A DNA stretch of 7,141 nucleotides. It comes from Candidatus Latescibacteria bacterium 4484_107. Its GTDB lineage: Bacteria; Latescibacterota; 4484-107. A program made the position numbers and the translations under genes. Numbering within the stretch: position 1 is the stretch's first letter; the number at the start of each line of letters is the position of its first letter. Positions 1 through 5,339 of the stretch are shown in pieces. Below the pieces are notes generated by a model. That model made no database searches and was not told the origin of the DNA. It saw only the letters and a program-made list of their open reading frames with translations. The stretch is from contig MVCQ01000090.1 of NCBI GenBank assembly GCA_002059205.1, positions 1 through 7,141 of the forward strand, in the 5' to 3' direction.

Positions 1-1
1 A

Positions 2-1060
2 GTTTACCTTGACGGCGCCCTGGTAGGCTATCTCGAAGACGTGTCGAGGCCGGCCAAGGAGACTGGAATCCTCTGGTATCAATGGACGGCTGAAGCCGGA
101 CCGCACACAGCGGAGTTCAGATTAGACACCGAAGATGTGTTGGGAGAGTCGGACGAAACCAACAACACCGCTGAATTGTCCTTCACGGTGCGGTCATCCG
201 GCCCCGGAAAAGGTATCATCGCGGGGGAGAGCATAGATGGCGTCCAACTCGGTTTCACAAAGGACCAGGTAATCGAAACATTGGGCCCTCCGGATGAACG
301 AGACGAGGACGGCGACTTTTGGTATCACTCCGGGATCGGCGCGTGGTTCGATGAAAACGGGCGGACCTATGTAATTCTGGCGGCGGAGCCTTATCCCGGC
401 ATCACAGAGCGAGGCATTGGGCTTGGAACTCCGGCTTCTCAGATCGTGGATAAGTACGGGACCGACTATACGATCAAGAACTTAGACGAATTCCCCGCCT
501 ATTGGTATAAAGATTCCGGGATCGCGTTCTCCCTCGATGAGAACAACATCTGCGTCTCGATCGGCATCTTCGCGGCGGGACTATCCGGCCCCGGAGGAGG
601 TATTGTCGCCGGAAAAAGCATAGAGGACATCGAGATCGGTTTCACCAGGGGAGACGTGATCGATGAAGTCGGTGAACCCCTCTCCATTGATGAAGACGGA
701 AGTTTCCGCTATGATGCCGCTGTCGTCCAGTTCGACGAAAACAACCGGGTCCGGTTCATCATGGTCGTCCCTCCGTACTCCGGCATAACGGAGCGGGGGA
801 TTTGGCTTGGGGCGGTCGCTTCTCAGGTCAAGCGAAAATACGGGGAGGACTTCCGCGCCGAGCCCATGCCCGAATTCTCCGCCTACATGTTCACCTATGT
901 GAAACTGGGGATTGCCTTCATGTTTGATCAGGAGAGCGACATCTGCATCGCGATCGCCGTGTTCCGGCCTCCTGCCGCAAAGGTCGCTCCCGCCGGAGCG
1001 CCTTCGGAAGCACAAGAGACGATGCGGGCTTTGTGGAGCGCCTCCCTGAACGAACTTTAA
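2..1060 (+). CDS. Partial CARDB-type surface protein with tandem BamE-like repeats (3' end)
   Basis: The frame is open from the left edge, so the true start lies outside the window. The in-frame GTG at 41 is inside a domain and is probably not the start. 352 residues are visible. Residues 1-64 look like the end of a CARDB (cell-adhesion related, Ig-like) domain, with the typical 'D.V.ESDETNN' strand near residues 44-56. Two copies of a 129-residue unit follow, beginning at 'SGPGKGIIAGESI' and 'SGPGGGIVAGKSI'. Within each copy two half-units share the pattern 'G..LG.....V....G' followed by an aromatic patch and 'F..DE.N', recalling the BamE/SmpA-OmlA fold. The last 30 residues are Ala/Pro-rich. 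CARDB domains are usually extracytoplasmic, so a secreted or envelope location is inferred; the signal peptide would lie upstream. The TAA is only 10 nt before the next gene. Function is unknown. CARDB is fairly sure; the BamE-like fold is a guess from pattern. Confidence 0.8.
   Translation, partial: VYLDGALVGYLEDVSRPAKETGILWYQWTAEAGPHTAEFRLDTEDVLGESDETNNTAELSFTVRSSGPGKGIIAGESIDGVQLGFTKDQVIETLGPPDERDEDGDFWYHSGIGAWFDENGRTYVILAAEPYPGITERGIGLGTPASQIVDKYGTDYTIKNLDEFPAYWYKDSGIAFSLDENNICVSIGIFAAGLSGPGGGIVAGKSIEDIEIGFTRGDVIDEVGEPLSIDEDGSFRYDAAVVQFDENNRVRFIMVVPPYSGITERGIWLGAVASQVKRKYGEDFRAEPMPEFSAYMFTYVKLGIAFMFDQESDICIAIAVFRPPAAKVAPAGAPSEAQETMRALWSASLNEL
196..981 (+). repeat. Intragenic duplication, 387-base (129-codon) unit, two copies
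   Basis: The 13-base word at 196-208 recurs exactly at 583-595, an offset of 387 bases or 129 codons. Downstream of it the proteins stay alignable: 'GITERGIGLG' in copy 1 matches 'GITERGIWLG' in copy 2, and 'GIAFSLDENNICVSI' matches 'GIAFMFDQESDICIAI'. Nucleotide identity is only partial outside short blocks, so the duplication is old and kept at protein level. Copy 2 ends near 981, where the Ala/Pro-rich tail begins. Confidence 0.75.
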
Positions 1061-1070
1061 GAAAGGGGCC

Positions 1071-1643
1071 ATGTCGGAAACGCTCTGGATCGTGGCGCTT
1101 TTAGGTGGGCTCGTCGCGCTGGACTGGATCGGAACCGTGCCCGCTGGAGCCTCCCGGTTCTTCGACTCAAACATGGCGGGCGTGGCGGCCGCTGGGGCGG
1201 CCATCTGGGCGATGCAACAATGCGGAATAGCGCGTCCGAGCGCGACGCTTCTATCTCTCGCTGTGGTGCTCCCGATAGGCCTTCTCGGGTCCCGGATGAC
1301 CGTTGGCGTTCGGAAGCTGAACGGCTTCCTGATCCGAAAGGCGGACGTCGCAGCACAGTCGGGGCACTCGTTTCGGGTGTCGCTCTGTCATGGATGCGGC
1401 GTAGGATTTTCGTTTGTTCGGGGCGCATGCCTGAACCTTCTCGGAACAGTGACGGGAGGCTTGTTCGTGTCTGCTGTCGCTGGCTGTCTTCCCCCGGTGC
1501 GTGAAGACAGATTTGCCATCGCCGTGATGGCGCTGATCGGACTGGGAGGAGCCGTCTGTCTGAAACTATTTGGAACAAAACGGTTAGCACCCTGGATCGC
1601 CCTTGGACTAAGTATGGGAATGTTGGTGCGATTTTTAGGGTAA
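1071..1643 (+). CDS. Mannose/fructose/sorbose-family PTS permease subunit IIC, short form
   Basis: This 190-residue hydrophobic protein is the likely EIIC (EII-Sor family) partner of the IID encoded next. In this family IIC and IID together form the membrane channel, and sugar is phosphorylated by IIA/IIB, which are not in the window. Membrane segments lie at about 3-20, 33-48, 57-73, 107-138, 149-166 and 172-187. The stretch 'PIGLLGSRM..GVRKLNGFLIRKAD' at 68-92 resembles the family's cytoplasmic loop. The start is ATG with a GAAAGGGG ribosome site at 1061-1068; an in-frame TGA at 1047 rules out extension. Usual family length is about 230-265, so some 50-60 N-terminal or near-N-terminal residues are missing. 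An odd C-H-G-C motif sits at 106-109. The family call leans on the adjacent IID and on the loop motif. Whether this IIC still transports is uncertain. Confidence 0.7.
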   Translation: MSETLWIVALLGGLVALDWIGTVPAGASRFFDSNMAGVAAAGAAIWAMQQCGIARPSATLLSLAVVLPIGLLGSRMTVGVRKLNGFLIRKADVAAQSGHSFRVSLCHGCGVGFSFVRGACLNLLGTVTGGLFVSAVAGCLPPVREDRFAIAVMALIGLGGAVCLKLFGTKRLAPWIALGLSMGMLVRFLG

Positions 1644-1681
1644 ACGACCCATAAAAATTCCGCACAAAATATATTAACACG

Positions 1682-1717
1682 GATGACACGGACAGCCGCT
1701 GATGGATCCGTGTCATC
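1682..1717. repeat. Perfect 11-bp inverted repeat before the IID gene
   Basis: GATGACACGGA at 1682-1692 is the reverse complement of TCCGTGTCATC at 1707-1717, separated by 14 bases. The left arm overlaps a period-9 direct repeat (AACACGGAT at 1676-1684, GACACGGAC at 1685-1693). The loop holds the ATG at 1702 that would give the longest IID frame. There is no T-run after it, so it is not a standard intrinsic terminator. It could be a folded mRNA element or a dispersed intergenic repeat. Confidence 0.8.
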
Positions 1718-1731
1718 AGCGAGGTCCGCCA

Positions 1732-2478
1732 GTGTCCTCAGAGATAAAGAAACGGGATTTGATCGGAGTGGGATTGCGCTCGTTTTTTATTCAGGCTTCG
1801 TGGAATTACGAGCGCATGCTGGGTCTGGGATGGACCTTTGCGATGATGCCGATCCTGCATCGCCTCAAGTTGCGCGGAGACGCACGAAAAGCCTTTCTGA
1901 AACGTCACTTAGGTTTTTTCAACGCAAGTCCTTTTGTATCCTCCTTTGCGTTGGGAACCGTAGCAAGATTGGAGGAAGCGCGCGCGGGTTCGGATGAACA
2001 CCGAACGGAGGATTCCGTCGAGCGCATCAAAGTGGCCCTATCCGGACCGCTGGGTGCGGTGGGAGATCGGCTGTTCTGGCACGGCTTTCGACCGATGGCG
2101 GCGTTGCTCGGCGTCGCTGCGGTCCAGTTGTGGGGCATCTGGGGAGTCCTCGTCTTTCTATTGGCGTTCAACCTGCCCCACCTGTGTTTCCGGTTCTATG
2201 GCGTGATGCGGGGACATCGGTTGGGGTTGCAGATTGCAAAGGAATTTTCCCGCCCCTTTTACAAAAGCCTGCCTCGATGGACGGAGCGTCTCGGGGCACT
2301 TGCACTCGGCCTTTTGATCGGGATCAAGAGCTTCGGGGATCAGCCCGTAAGCTGGGTCACGCCAACAATTCTCTTCCTGTCCATCGGATTCGGCTTCATG
2401 CTCTTAAAAAGAGGATGCTCCCCCTCCCTGCTGTTTTTCCTGGTGCTGATGGCGGGAATGGCCGTTGTATGGATTTGA
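1732..2478 (+). CDS. Mannose/fructose/sorbose-family PTS permease subunit IID
   Basis: 248 residues with clear EIID signatures: 'FFIQASWNYERM' at 18-29, 'LKRHLGFFNASP' at 56-67 and 'SGPLGAVGDRLFW' at 104-116. The C-terminal half carries hydrophobic segments at about 120-150, 190-206, 211-229 and 232-248. IID pairs with IIC in the inner membrane to move sugar into the cell, phosphorylated via IIB. I chose the GTG at 1732 because GAGG at 1721-1724 lies 7 bases upstream and the protein then starts 'SSEIKKRDLIGVGLRSFF', matching the usual family start. The alternative in-frame ATG at 1702 lies in the loop of an inverted repeat and has no ribosome site. Length is near or slightly below the family norm. 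No IIA, IIB, HPr or EI gene is visible, so the substrate is unknown. A regulatory rather than transport role is possible. Confidence 0.9.
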   Translation: MSSEIKKRDLIGVGLRSFFIQASWNYERMLGLGWTFAMMPILHRLKLRGDARKAFLKRHLGFFNASPFVSSFALGTVARLEEARAGSDEHRTEDSVERIKVALSGPLGAVGDRLFWHGFRPMAALLGVAAVQLWGIWGVLVFLLAFNLPHLCFRFYGVMRGHRLGLQIAKEFSRPFYKSLPRWTERLGALALGLLIGIKSFGDQPVSWVTPTILFLSIGFGFMLLKRGCSPSLLFFLVLMAGMAVVWI

Positions 2479-2636
2479 ATCTCCCTTTTTCTTGAATTCA
2501 CCGCAGTTACCCATGCCGCTTTGTAACGCGCAACGTTATAAAAATGAAGCGGTTCGAAGCAGAGACGCGGAGCGCACTGAGTTTGGTTATGCCTTCAGTG
2601 TCCTAACCCGCCGACTAACGCCTAATGCCTGGTTGA

Positions 2637-2664
2637 CCAATCACTAATCACCAATCACCAATCA
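2637..2664. repeat. Tandem heptamer array (CCAATCA)x4
   Basis: Four consecutive 7-base units read CCAATCA, CTAATCA, CCAATCA, CCAATCA, followed by a partial CCAC. GGTTGAC flanks the array as a direct repeat at 2631-2637 and 2669-2675. The related pair CTAACGC CTAATGC at 2615-2628 has the same unit length. The array is intergenic and too short for any CRISPR interpretation. Confidence 0.9.
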
Positions 2665-2670
2665 CCACGG

Positions 2671-2699
2671 TTGACAGACCAAATCGGGTCCACAACTTC
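2671..2699 (+). promoter_or_regulatory. Possible rplS promoter (-35 only convincing)
   Basis: TTGACA at 2671-2676 matches the sigma-70 -35 consensus exactly, immediately after the heptamer array and about 40 bases before the L19 start. At 16-18 bases downstream the sequence is CACAACTTCAC, a poor -10. The same stretch can fold: GTTG...CAAC enclosing GACC...GGTC (about 2670-2695). It could be a weak or activator-dependent promoter, or chance. Confidence 0.25.
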
Positions 2700-2716
2700 A
2701 CATCTGGAGAACCAAG

Positions 2717-3058
2717 ATGAATCTCTTAACAAGCGTAGCCCAACGGCAATTGCGGGACGACATCCCCGAATTCGGTCCGGGAGACACGGTCTGCGTGCAC
2801 GTACAGGTGATCGAGGGAGAAAAGAAGCGCCTCCAGCTGTTTCAGGGCATCGTGTTGCAACGGCGGGGCCACGACAACTCGGAGAGCTTCACCGTGCGGA
2901 AAATTTCTTCGGGGATCGGCGTAGAGCGTATATTTCCGCTTCATTCTCCCATGATCGCGAAAATAGAGCGCCTGCGCGCCGGCCGGGTTCGGAGAGCCAA
3001 ACTATTCTACCTCAGGAAATTGAAGGGCAAAGCGGCTCGGATTCGCGAGCACCGGTAA
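2717..3058 (+). CDS. rplS: 50S ribosomal protein L19
   Basis: The 113-residue basic protein has the standard length and motifs of bL19: 'F.PGDTV.VHV.V.EG.KKR.Q.F.GIV..RRG' at about 19-51, 'SFTVRKISSGIGVERIFPLHSP' spanning 57-78, and a C-terminal 'RRAKLFYLRKLKGKAARI' at 92-109. L19 sits in the large subunit at the interface with the 30S subunit and contributes to intersubunit contacts. The ATG is preceded by GGAGA at 2706-2710 with a 6-base spacer. In many bacteria rplS closes the rpsP-rimM-trmD-rplS operon; here PTS IID lies upstream and a terminator follows directly, so L19 is a single-gene unit in this genome. Confidence 0.97.
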   Translation: MNLLTSVAQRQLRDDIPEFGPGDTVCVHVQVIEGEKKRLQLFQGIVLQRRGHDNSESFTVRKISSGIGVERIFPLHSPMIAKIERLRAGRVRRAKLFYLRKLKGKAARIREHR

Positions 3059-3075
3059 GCTGTTTCTTTGGATCG

Positions 3076-3122
3076 AAAAAGAAGCCCCTTCTACCGGAAA
3101 CGATGGATGGGGCTTTCTTTTT
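3076..3122 (+). terminator. Intrinsic terminator after rplS
   Basis: AAAAAGAAGCCCC at 3076-3088 pairs with GGGGCTTTCTTTTT at 3109-3122, with one bulged base and a 20-base loop. The GC core (AGCCCC/GGGGCT) is followed by a T-rich run on the + strand. The A-rich left arm gives the same shape on the opposite strand. It lies 17 bases after the L19 stop and separates rplS from the exb/ton unit. Confidence 0.9.
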
Positions 3123-3148
3123 GGAAAAAAACCGAATTTTGTTCCCGG

Positions 3149-3193
3149 AAAAAATTTTTTGGGGTTGACTTTTAAATGGATATAGGATATATT
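3149..3193 (+). promoter_or_regulatory. Strong sigma-70-type promoter for exbB-exbD-tonB, with A/T-tract upstream
   Basis: TTGACT at 3165-3170 and TATATT at 3188-3193 are separated by exactly 17 bases, predicting a start near 3200. Just upstream, A6T6 at 3149-3160 sits where an UP element would contact the RNA polymerase alpha subunit. The spacer/-10 region contains a tandem heptamer, GGATATA at 3178-3184 and 3185-3191. No recognisable Fur box is present, although TonB systems are often iron-regulated. A second weaker candidate downstream is TTGACA at 3218-3223 with TATGCT at 3240-3245 (16-base spacer). Confidence 0.75.
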
Positions 3194-3431
3194 TCGGCTA
3201 TCTGTCAGTCTTGTTATTTGACAAAGCCCGCAGGCGCTATATGCTTCTTGTCAAAATCAGGCAGAGCGAAAGTCTTCGGAAGTTTGATCCGGACAAATGC
3301 CCCCCCAGCTTTCTGACAAATAGCGCGAAGACACCGGGTTTAAGCAAACAACGCCCCGTCTTTGCGTTGTGGTTTTGTGCCTCAGTGGCAGCCATTGCGG
3401 CCCTTTGGATACGCTAAAATCGGAGGAATCC
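3194..3431 (+). other. Leader region of exbB (about 230 nt untranslated)
   Basis: Between the predicted transcription start and the exbB start there is no convincing gene. Visible structures are TTTGACAA (3217-3224) with TTGTCAAA (3248-3255); GCGAAGAC (3325-3332) with GTCTTTGC (3358-3365, one G-T pair); and ACAACGC (3348-3354) with GCGTTGT (3364-3370). The last two overlap and cannot form together. A 68-codon frame starting with TTG at 3211 runs to 3417 with a hydrophobic end, but has no ribosome site. GGAGG at 3422-3426 serves exbB. Confidence 0.55.
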
Positions 3432-4067
3432 ATGGAGAATCTGAATCTGCTGAGCATCGTTGGCAAGGGAGGATGGTTGATCCTTCCGATCGTCCTGTGC
3501 TCATTGGTCGCGGTAGTGGTGATCATCGAACGATTCCTCACCCTGCACCGAGCGAAAACCAATACGGCGAGCTTGATTATGAAACTCCGGGGCGCGCTGT
3601 CCTCAGGAGATGTGGAAAAGGCGCTTCGGATTTGCCAGGAAACGCAGGGCCCCATCGCAACCGTATTGAGCGTGGGTTTGGAGCGACATCAAGAGAAGCG
3701 CGAACGGATTCGGGAGGCCTTGGAAAATGCCGGAAATGCCGAGGTATTCCATTTGGAGAAATACACCGGGGTGCTGGCTACGGTGGCGGGTGTCGCCCCG
3801 CTGATCGGCTTCCTGGGAACCGTGACGGGGATGATCCGGGCGTTTATGGATATTCAGGCCTTAGGCGGCAACGTCAACGCGGACGTGCTGGCTGGAGGGA
3901 TCTGGGAAGCGATGGTGACCACGGCCGCCGGGTTGGCCGTGGGCATCCCGGCTTTGATTTTCTACAACTATTTTATCGGTCGGGTGCAGCGCTTCGTGTT
4001 CGAGATCGAGACGGGTTCGGAGGAATTGTTGGACCTGTTGAGCGGAAAGGCGCGCGATGAAACTTAA
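3432..4067 (+). CDS. exbB: ExbB/TolQ/MotA-family proton channel protein
   Basis: A 211-residue inner-membrane protein of the ExbB/TolQ family, which forms the oligomeric channel that couples proton flow to TonB. Membrane segments are at about 14-32, 113-134 and 160-182, with a large cytoplasmic loop between the first two. Family motifs include 'LATVAGVAPLIGFLGTVTGM' at 115-134 and 'GIWEAMVTTAAGLAVGIPAL' at 156-175. E159 and T164 correspond to the functional Glu and Thr of E. coli ExbB helix 3 (E176, T181). The start at 3432 is chosen over upstream in-frame codons because GGAGG sits 5 bases before it and the N-terminus then matches family length. It overlaps exbD by 11 bases. Genetic context with a tonB favours ExbB over TolQ. 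Confidence 0.93.
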   Translation: MENLNLLSIVGKGGWLILPIVLCSLVAVVVIIERFLTLHRAKTNTASLIMKLRGALSSGDVEKALRICQETQGPIATVLSVGLERHQEKRERIREALENAGNAEVFHLEKYTGVLATVAGVAPLIGFLGTVTGMIRAFMDIQALGGNVNADVLAGGIWEAMVTTAAGLAVGIPALIFYNYFIGRVQRFVFEIETGSEELLDLLSGKARDET

Positions 4068-4458
4068 AACCAACCGCCAAAAGGTGACGAATTTCAACGC
4101 CATCTCTCTCACGGACATCGTCTTTCTGCTGTTGATTTTTTTCTTGCTTTCCTCGACCTTTGTCCTGCAGCCCGGCATCAAAGTCGCGCTCCCGAAAACG
4201 ACGACCGTCGAGGTCAGCACGGAAAAAAGCATCGTCGTGACCATTACGGCGGACGGATCGCTCTTTCTCAACGACCGTAAAGTCACCCGCGCCACACTTC
4301 CGGGTGCACTCAGGGTGAAACTTCGGTCCGTTGGAAGACCCATTGTCGTGATCCGGGCGGACAGACGGGTATCGCTGGAGCAGGCGGTCGGGGTGATGGA
4401 CATGGCCAAACAAGCAGGCGCGGAAAAATTTATGATCGCTACCCGGGAGAAAGAATGA
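4057..4458 (+). CDS. exbD: ExbD/TolR-family biopolymer transport protein
   Basis: A 133-residue protein with a short cytoplasmic N-terminus, one membrane helix at about 16-36 and a periplasmic domain. The membrane aspartate needed for proton transfer in ExbD/TolR is present: 'SLTDIVFLLLIFFLL' at 17-31, with D20. The periplasmic part shows family traits: 'ITADGSLFLNDRKV' at 67-80, 'VVIRADRRVSLEQAVGVMDMAKQAG' split around residue 111, and a closing 'FMIAT'. The gene starts inside exbB (11-base overlap) and its TGA overlaps the ATG of tonB (ATGA), so the three are almost surely co-translated. Length is normal. Confidence 0.94.
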   Translation: MKLKTNRQKVTNFNAISLTDIVFLLLIFFLLSSTFVLQPGIKVALPKTTTVEVSTEKSIVVTITADGSLFLNDRKVTRATLPGALRVKLRSVGRPIVVIRADRRVSLEQAVGVMDMAKQAGAEKFMIATREKE

Positions 4459-5333
4459 CAGGGGGACAAGGAGACCAGGAGAGAGGGAGACGCAGAGACG
4501 CGGAGAGAAACCATGAGAGGGAATGGGGGGAGGTCTCCCCTTCTCCCGTTCTTCCTCTCTCTCCGTCGGGGAGGATGGGCGGAGCGGTGATGGCTTCCCT
4601 CGTCTTACATGGACTTTTGGGAGTCCTCCTGCTCAGGATCTGTGTTCAGGTGCATCCGAAGGCCCCGGAATTTGTGGAATTGAATTTGGGCCGGGTGGCC
4701 TCTCCAGGCCCTTCGGGATTTGCGATTCCCGTCGCGCCGCACGCGCACACGCCGTCTGCTGCTGAGAAGGCCCGCGGAGGCGCTCCGAAGCAGGTTAATA
4801 TCCCAAAGCAACGGATGATCGAGATCGAAGAACCCGCGATCTCCGTATCCGAGGAGGAACGGATGGCCCGAAAACGTTTGACCTCGGAAGGGGACGAAAA
4901 ACGGATGCCGGTTCCTGAGAAGAAACGGATCTATCTCCGCAAGCAGGAACCCGTTCCCGCCATGGGAGAAAAAAAACAGTTTGACCGAAAAATGGACATC
5001 GGCATCGCTCCCGGAAGCGGCGTAGAGACCACGCAGGTCGGAGCCGACGTGGAGGCTGCTTTCACCATAGAAGGAGAAGTAAAAAACCGGGAAATTCTGA
5101 GCAAGGTGCTCCCAGACCCCACCGAGGTACATCGGGAGGCCGTCATTCGGATTTGGTTCACGGTCCGTCCCAATGGCATGGTGGGAGAAACCAAACCGGT
5201 GCGAAAAGGGGACACCCACCTAGAGAACCTCGCCATCGCGGCCCTGAAACAATGGCGTTTTCAAGCGCTGAGTCCGGATCAGGAGCAGATCATCCAAACC
5301 GGCGAAATCACCTTCACGTACACCTTGAAGTGA
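4455..5333 (+). CDS. tonB: Energy transducer TonB (start uncertain)
   Basis: Up to 292 residues. A membrane helix at 46-63 carries the S-x-x-x-H motif (S48, H52) used by TonB to engage ExbB/ExbD. A charged periplasmic linker follows, rich in E/K/R rather than the classic Pro-Lys repeats. 'FTIEGEVKNREILSKVLP' at 203-220 leads into a TonB C-terminal domain at about 227-292, with 'FTVRPNGMV' and 'AIAALKQWRF', the part that contacts outer-membrane receptors. The 4455 ATG overlaps the exbD stop and has GGAG five bases upstream, but residues 1-40 are low-complexity and partly encoded by an octamer repeat. The ATG at 4590, with GGAG at 4581-4584, would give a normal 247-residue TonB; 4575 is also possible. 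TonB identity is solid; the start is open. An A8 run lies at 4969-4976. Confidence 0.92.
   Translation: MTGGQGDQERGRRRDAERNHEREWGEVSPSPVLPLSPSGRMGGAVMASLVLHGLLGVLLLRICVQVHPKAPEFVELNLGRVASPGPSGFAIPVAPHAHTPSAAEKARGGAPKQVNIPKQRMIEIEEPAISVSEEERMARKRLTSEGDEKRMPVPEKKRIYLRKQEPVPAMGEKKQFDRKMDIGIAPGSGVETTQVGADVEAAFTIEGEVKNREILSKVLPDPTEVHREAVIRIWFTVRPNGMVGETKPVRKGDTHLENLAIAALKQWRFQALSPDQEQIIQTGEITFTYTLK
4463..4510. repeat. Six degenerate tandem octamers (GAGACNNG-like) at the exbD/tonB junction
   Basis: Read in eights from 4463, the sequence gives GGGACAAG, GAGACCAG, GAGAGAGG, GAGACGCA, GAGACGCG, GAGAGAAA. The period of 8 is unbroken for 48 bases. One exact 14-base piece (4492-4505) also occurs at 2559-2572. 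If tonB starts at 4455 this is coding, yielding an Arg/Glu-rich stretch; if it starts at 4575 or 4590 it is a spacer inside the operon. Confidence 0.85.
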
Positions 5334-5339
5334 ACGAGA

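Larger units (their letters stand above)
2479..2716. other. Non-coding gap between PTS IID and rplS, with repeat words
   Basis: No supportable gene is present. The gap holds GCAGAGACGCGGAG at 2559-2572, a word repeated exactly at 4492-4505; a weak hairpin, CACTGA (2575-2580) with a downstream TCAGTG; two heptamers CTAACGC/CTAATGC at 2615-2628; and a heptamer array at 2637-2664. A perfect -35-like TTGACA at 2671-2676 has no good -10 at the right distance, so a promoter for rplS is only possible. No strong terminator is seen for the PTS genes. Confidence 0.7.

Noticed and set aside
581..1204. Long minus-strand open frame (207 codons) opposite the surface-protein gene
   Set aside because: It spans the end of a clear + strand gene and the start of the next, has no recognisable domain and no ribosome site, and its composition is what the reverse of a GC-rich gene gives.
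1057..1716. Minus-strand frame of 219 codons opposite PTS IIC
   Set aside because: Arg/Ser/Pro-rich low-complexity translation typical of an antisense shadow; the + strand reading is a membrane protein with family motifs and a proper ribosome site.
2637..2668. Heptamer array as a possible CRISPR
   Set aside because: Units are 7 bases with no spacers; CRISPR repeats are about 23-47 bases separated by unique spacers, and no cas genes are present.
2513..2670. tRNA or small structured RNA in the IID/rplS gap
   Set aside because: No cloverleaf arms or T-loop consensus (GGTTCRANYC) fit; only short repeats and a 6-bp hairpin are visible.
3165..3210. Fur box over the exb/ton promoter
   Set aside because: No adequate match to the GATAATGATAATCATTATC-type palindrome; the AT-rich stretch is better explained by the promoter and GGATATA repeat.
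3211..3417. 68-codon leader frame starting at TTG before exbB
   Set aside because: No Shine-Dalgarno, a rare start codon, no known match, and it overlaps hairpins; kept only as a note on the leader.
3432..4458. TolQ-TolR instead of ExbB-ExbD
   Set aside because: Sequence alone cannot fully exclude it, but the third gene is TonB-like and no TolA, TolB or Pal follows.
3861..4514. Minus-strand frames of 217 and 146 codons opposite exbB/exbD
   Set aside because: They lie entirely across well-supported overlapping + strand genes and show no domain.
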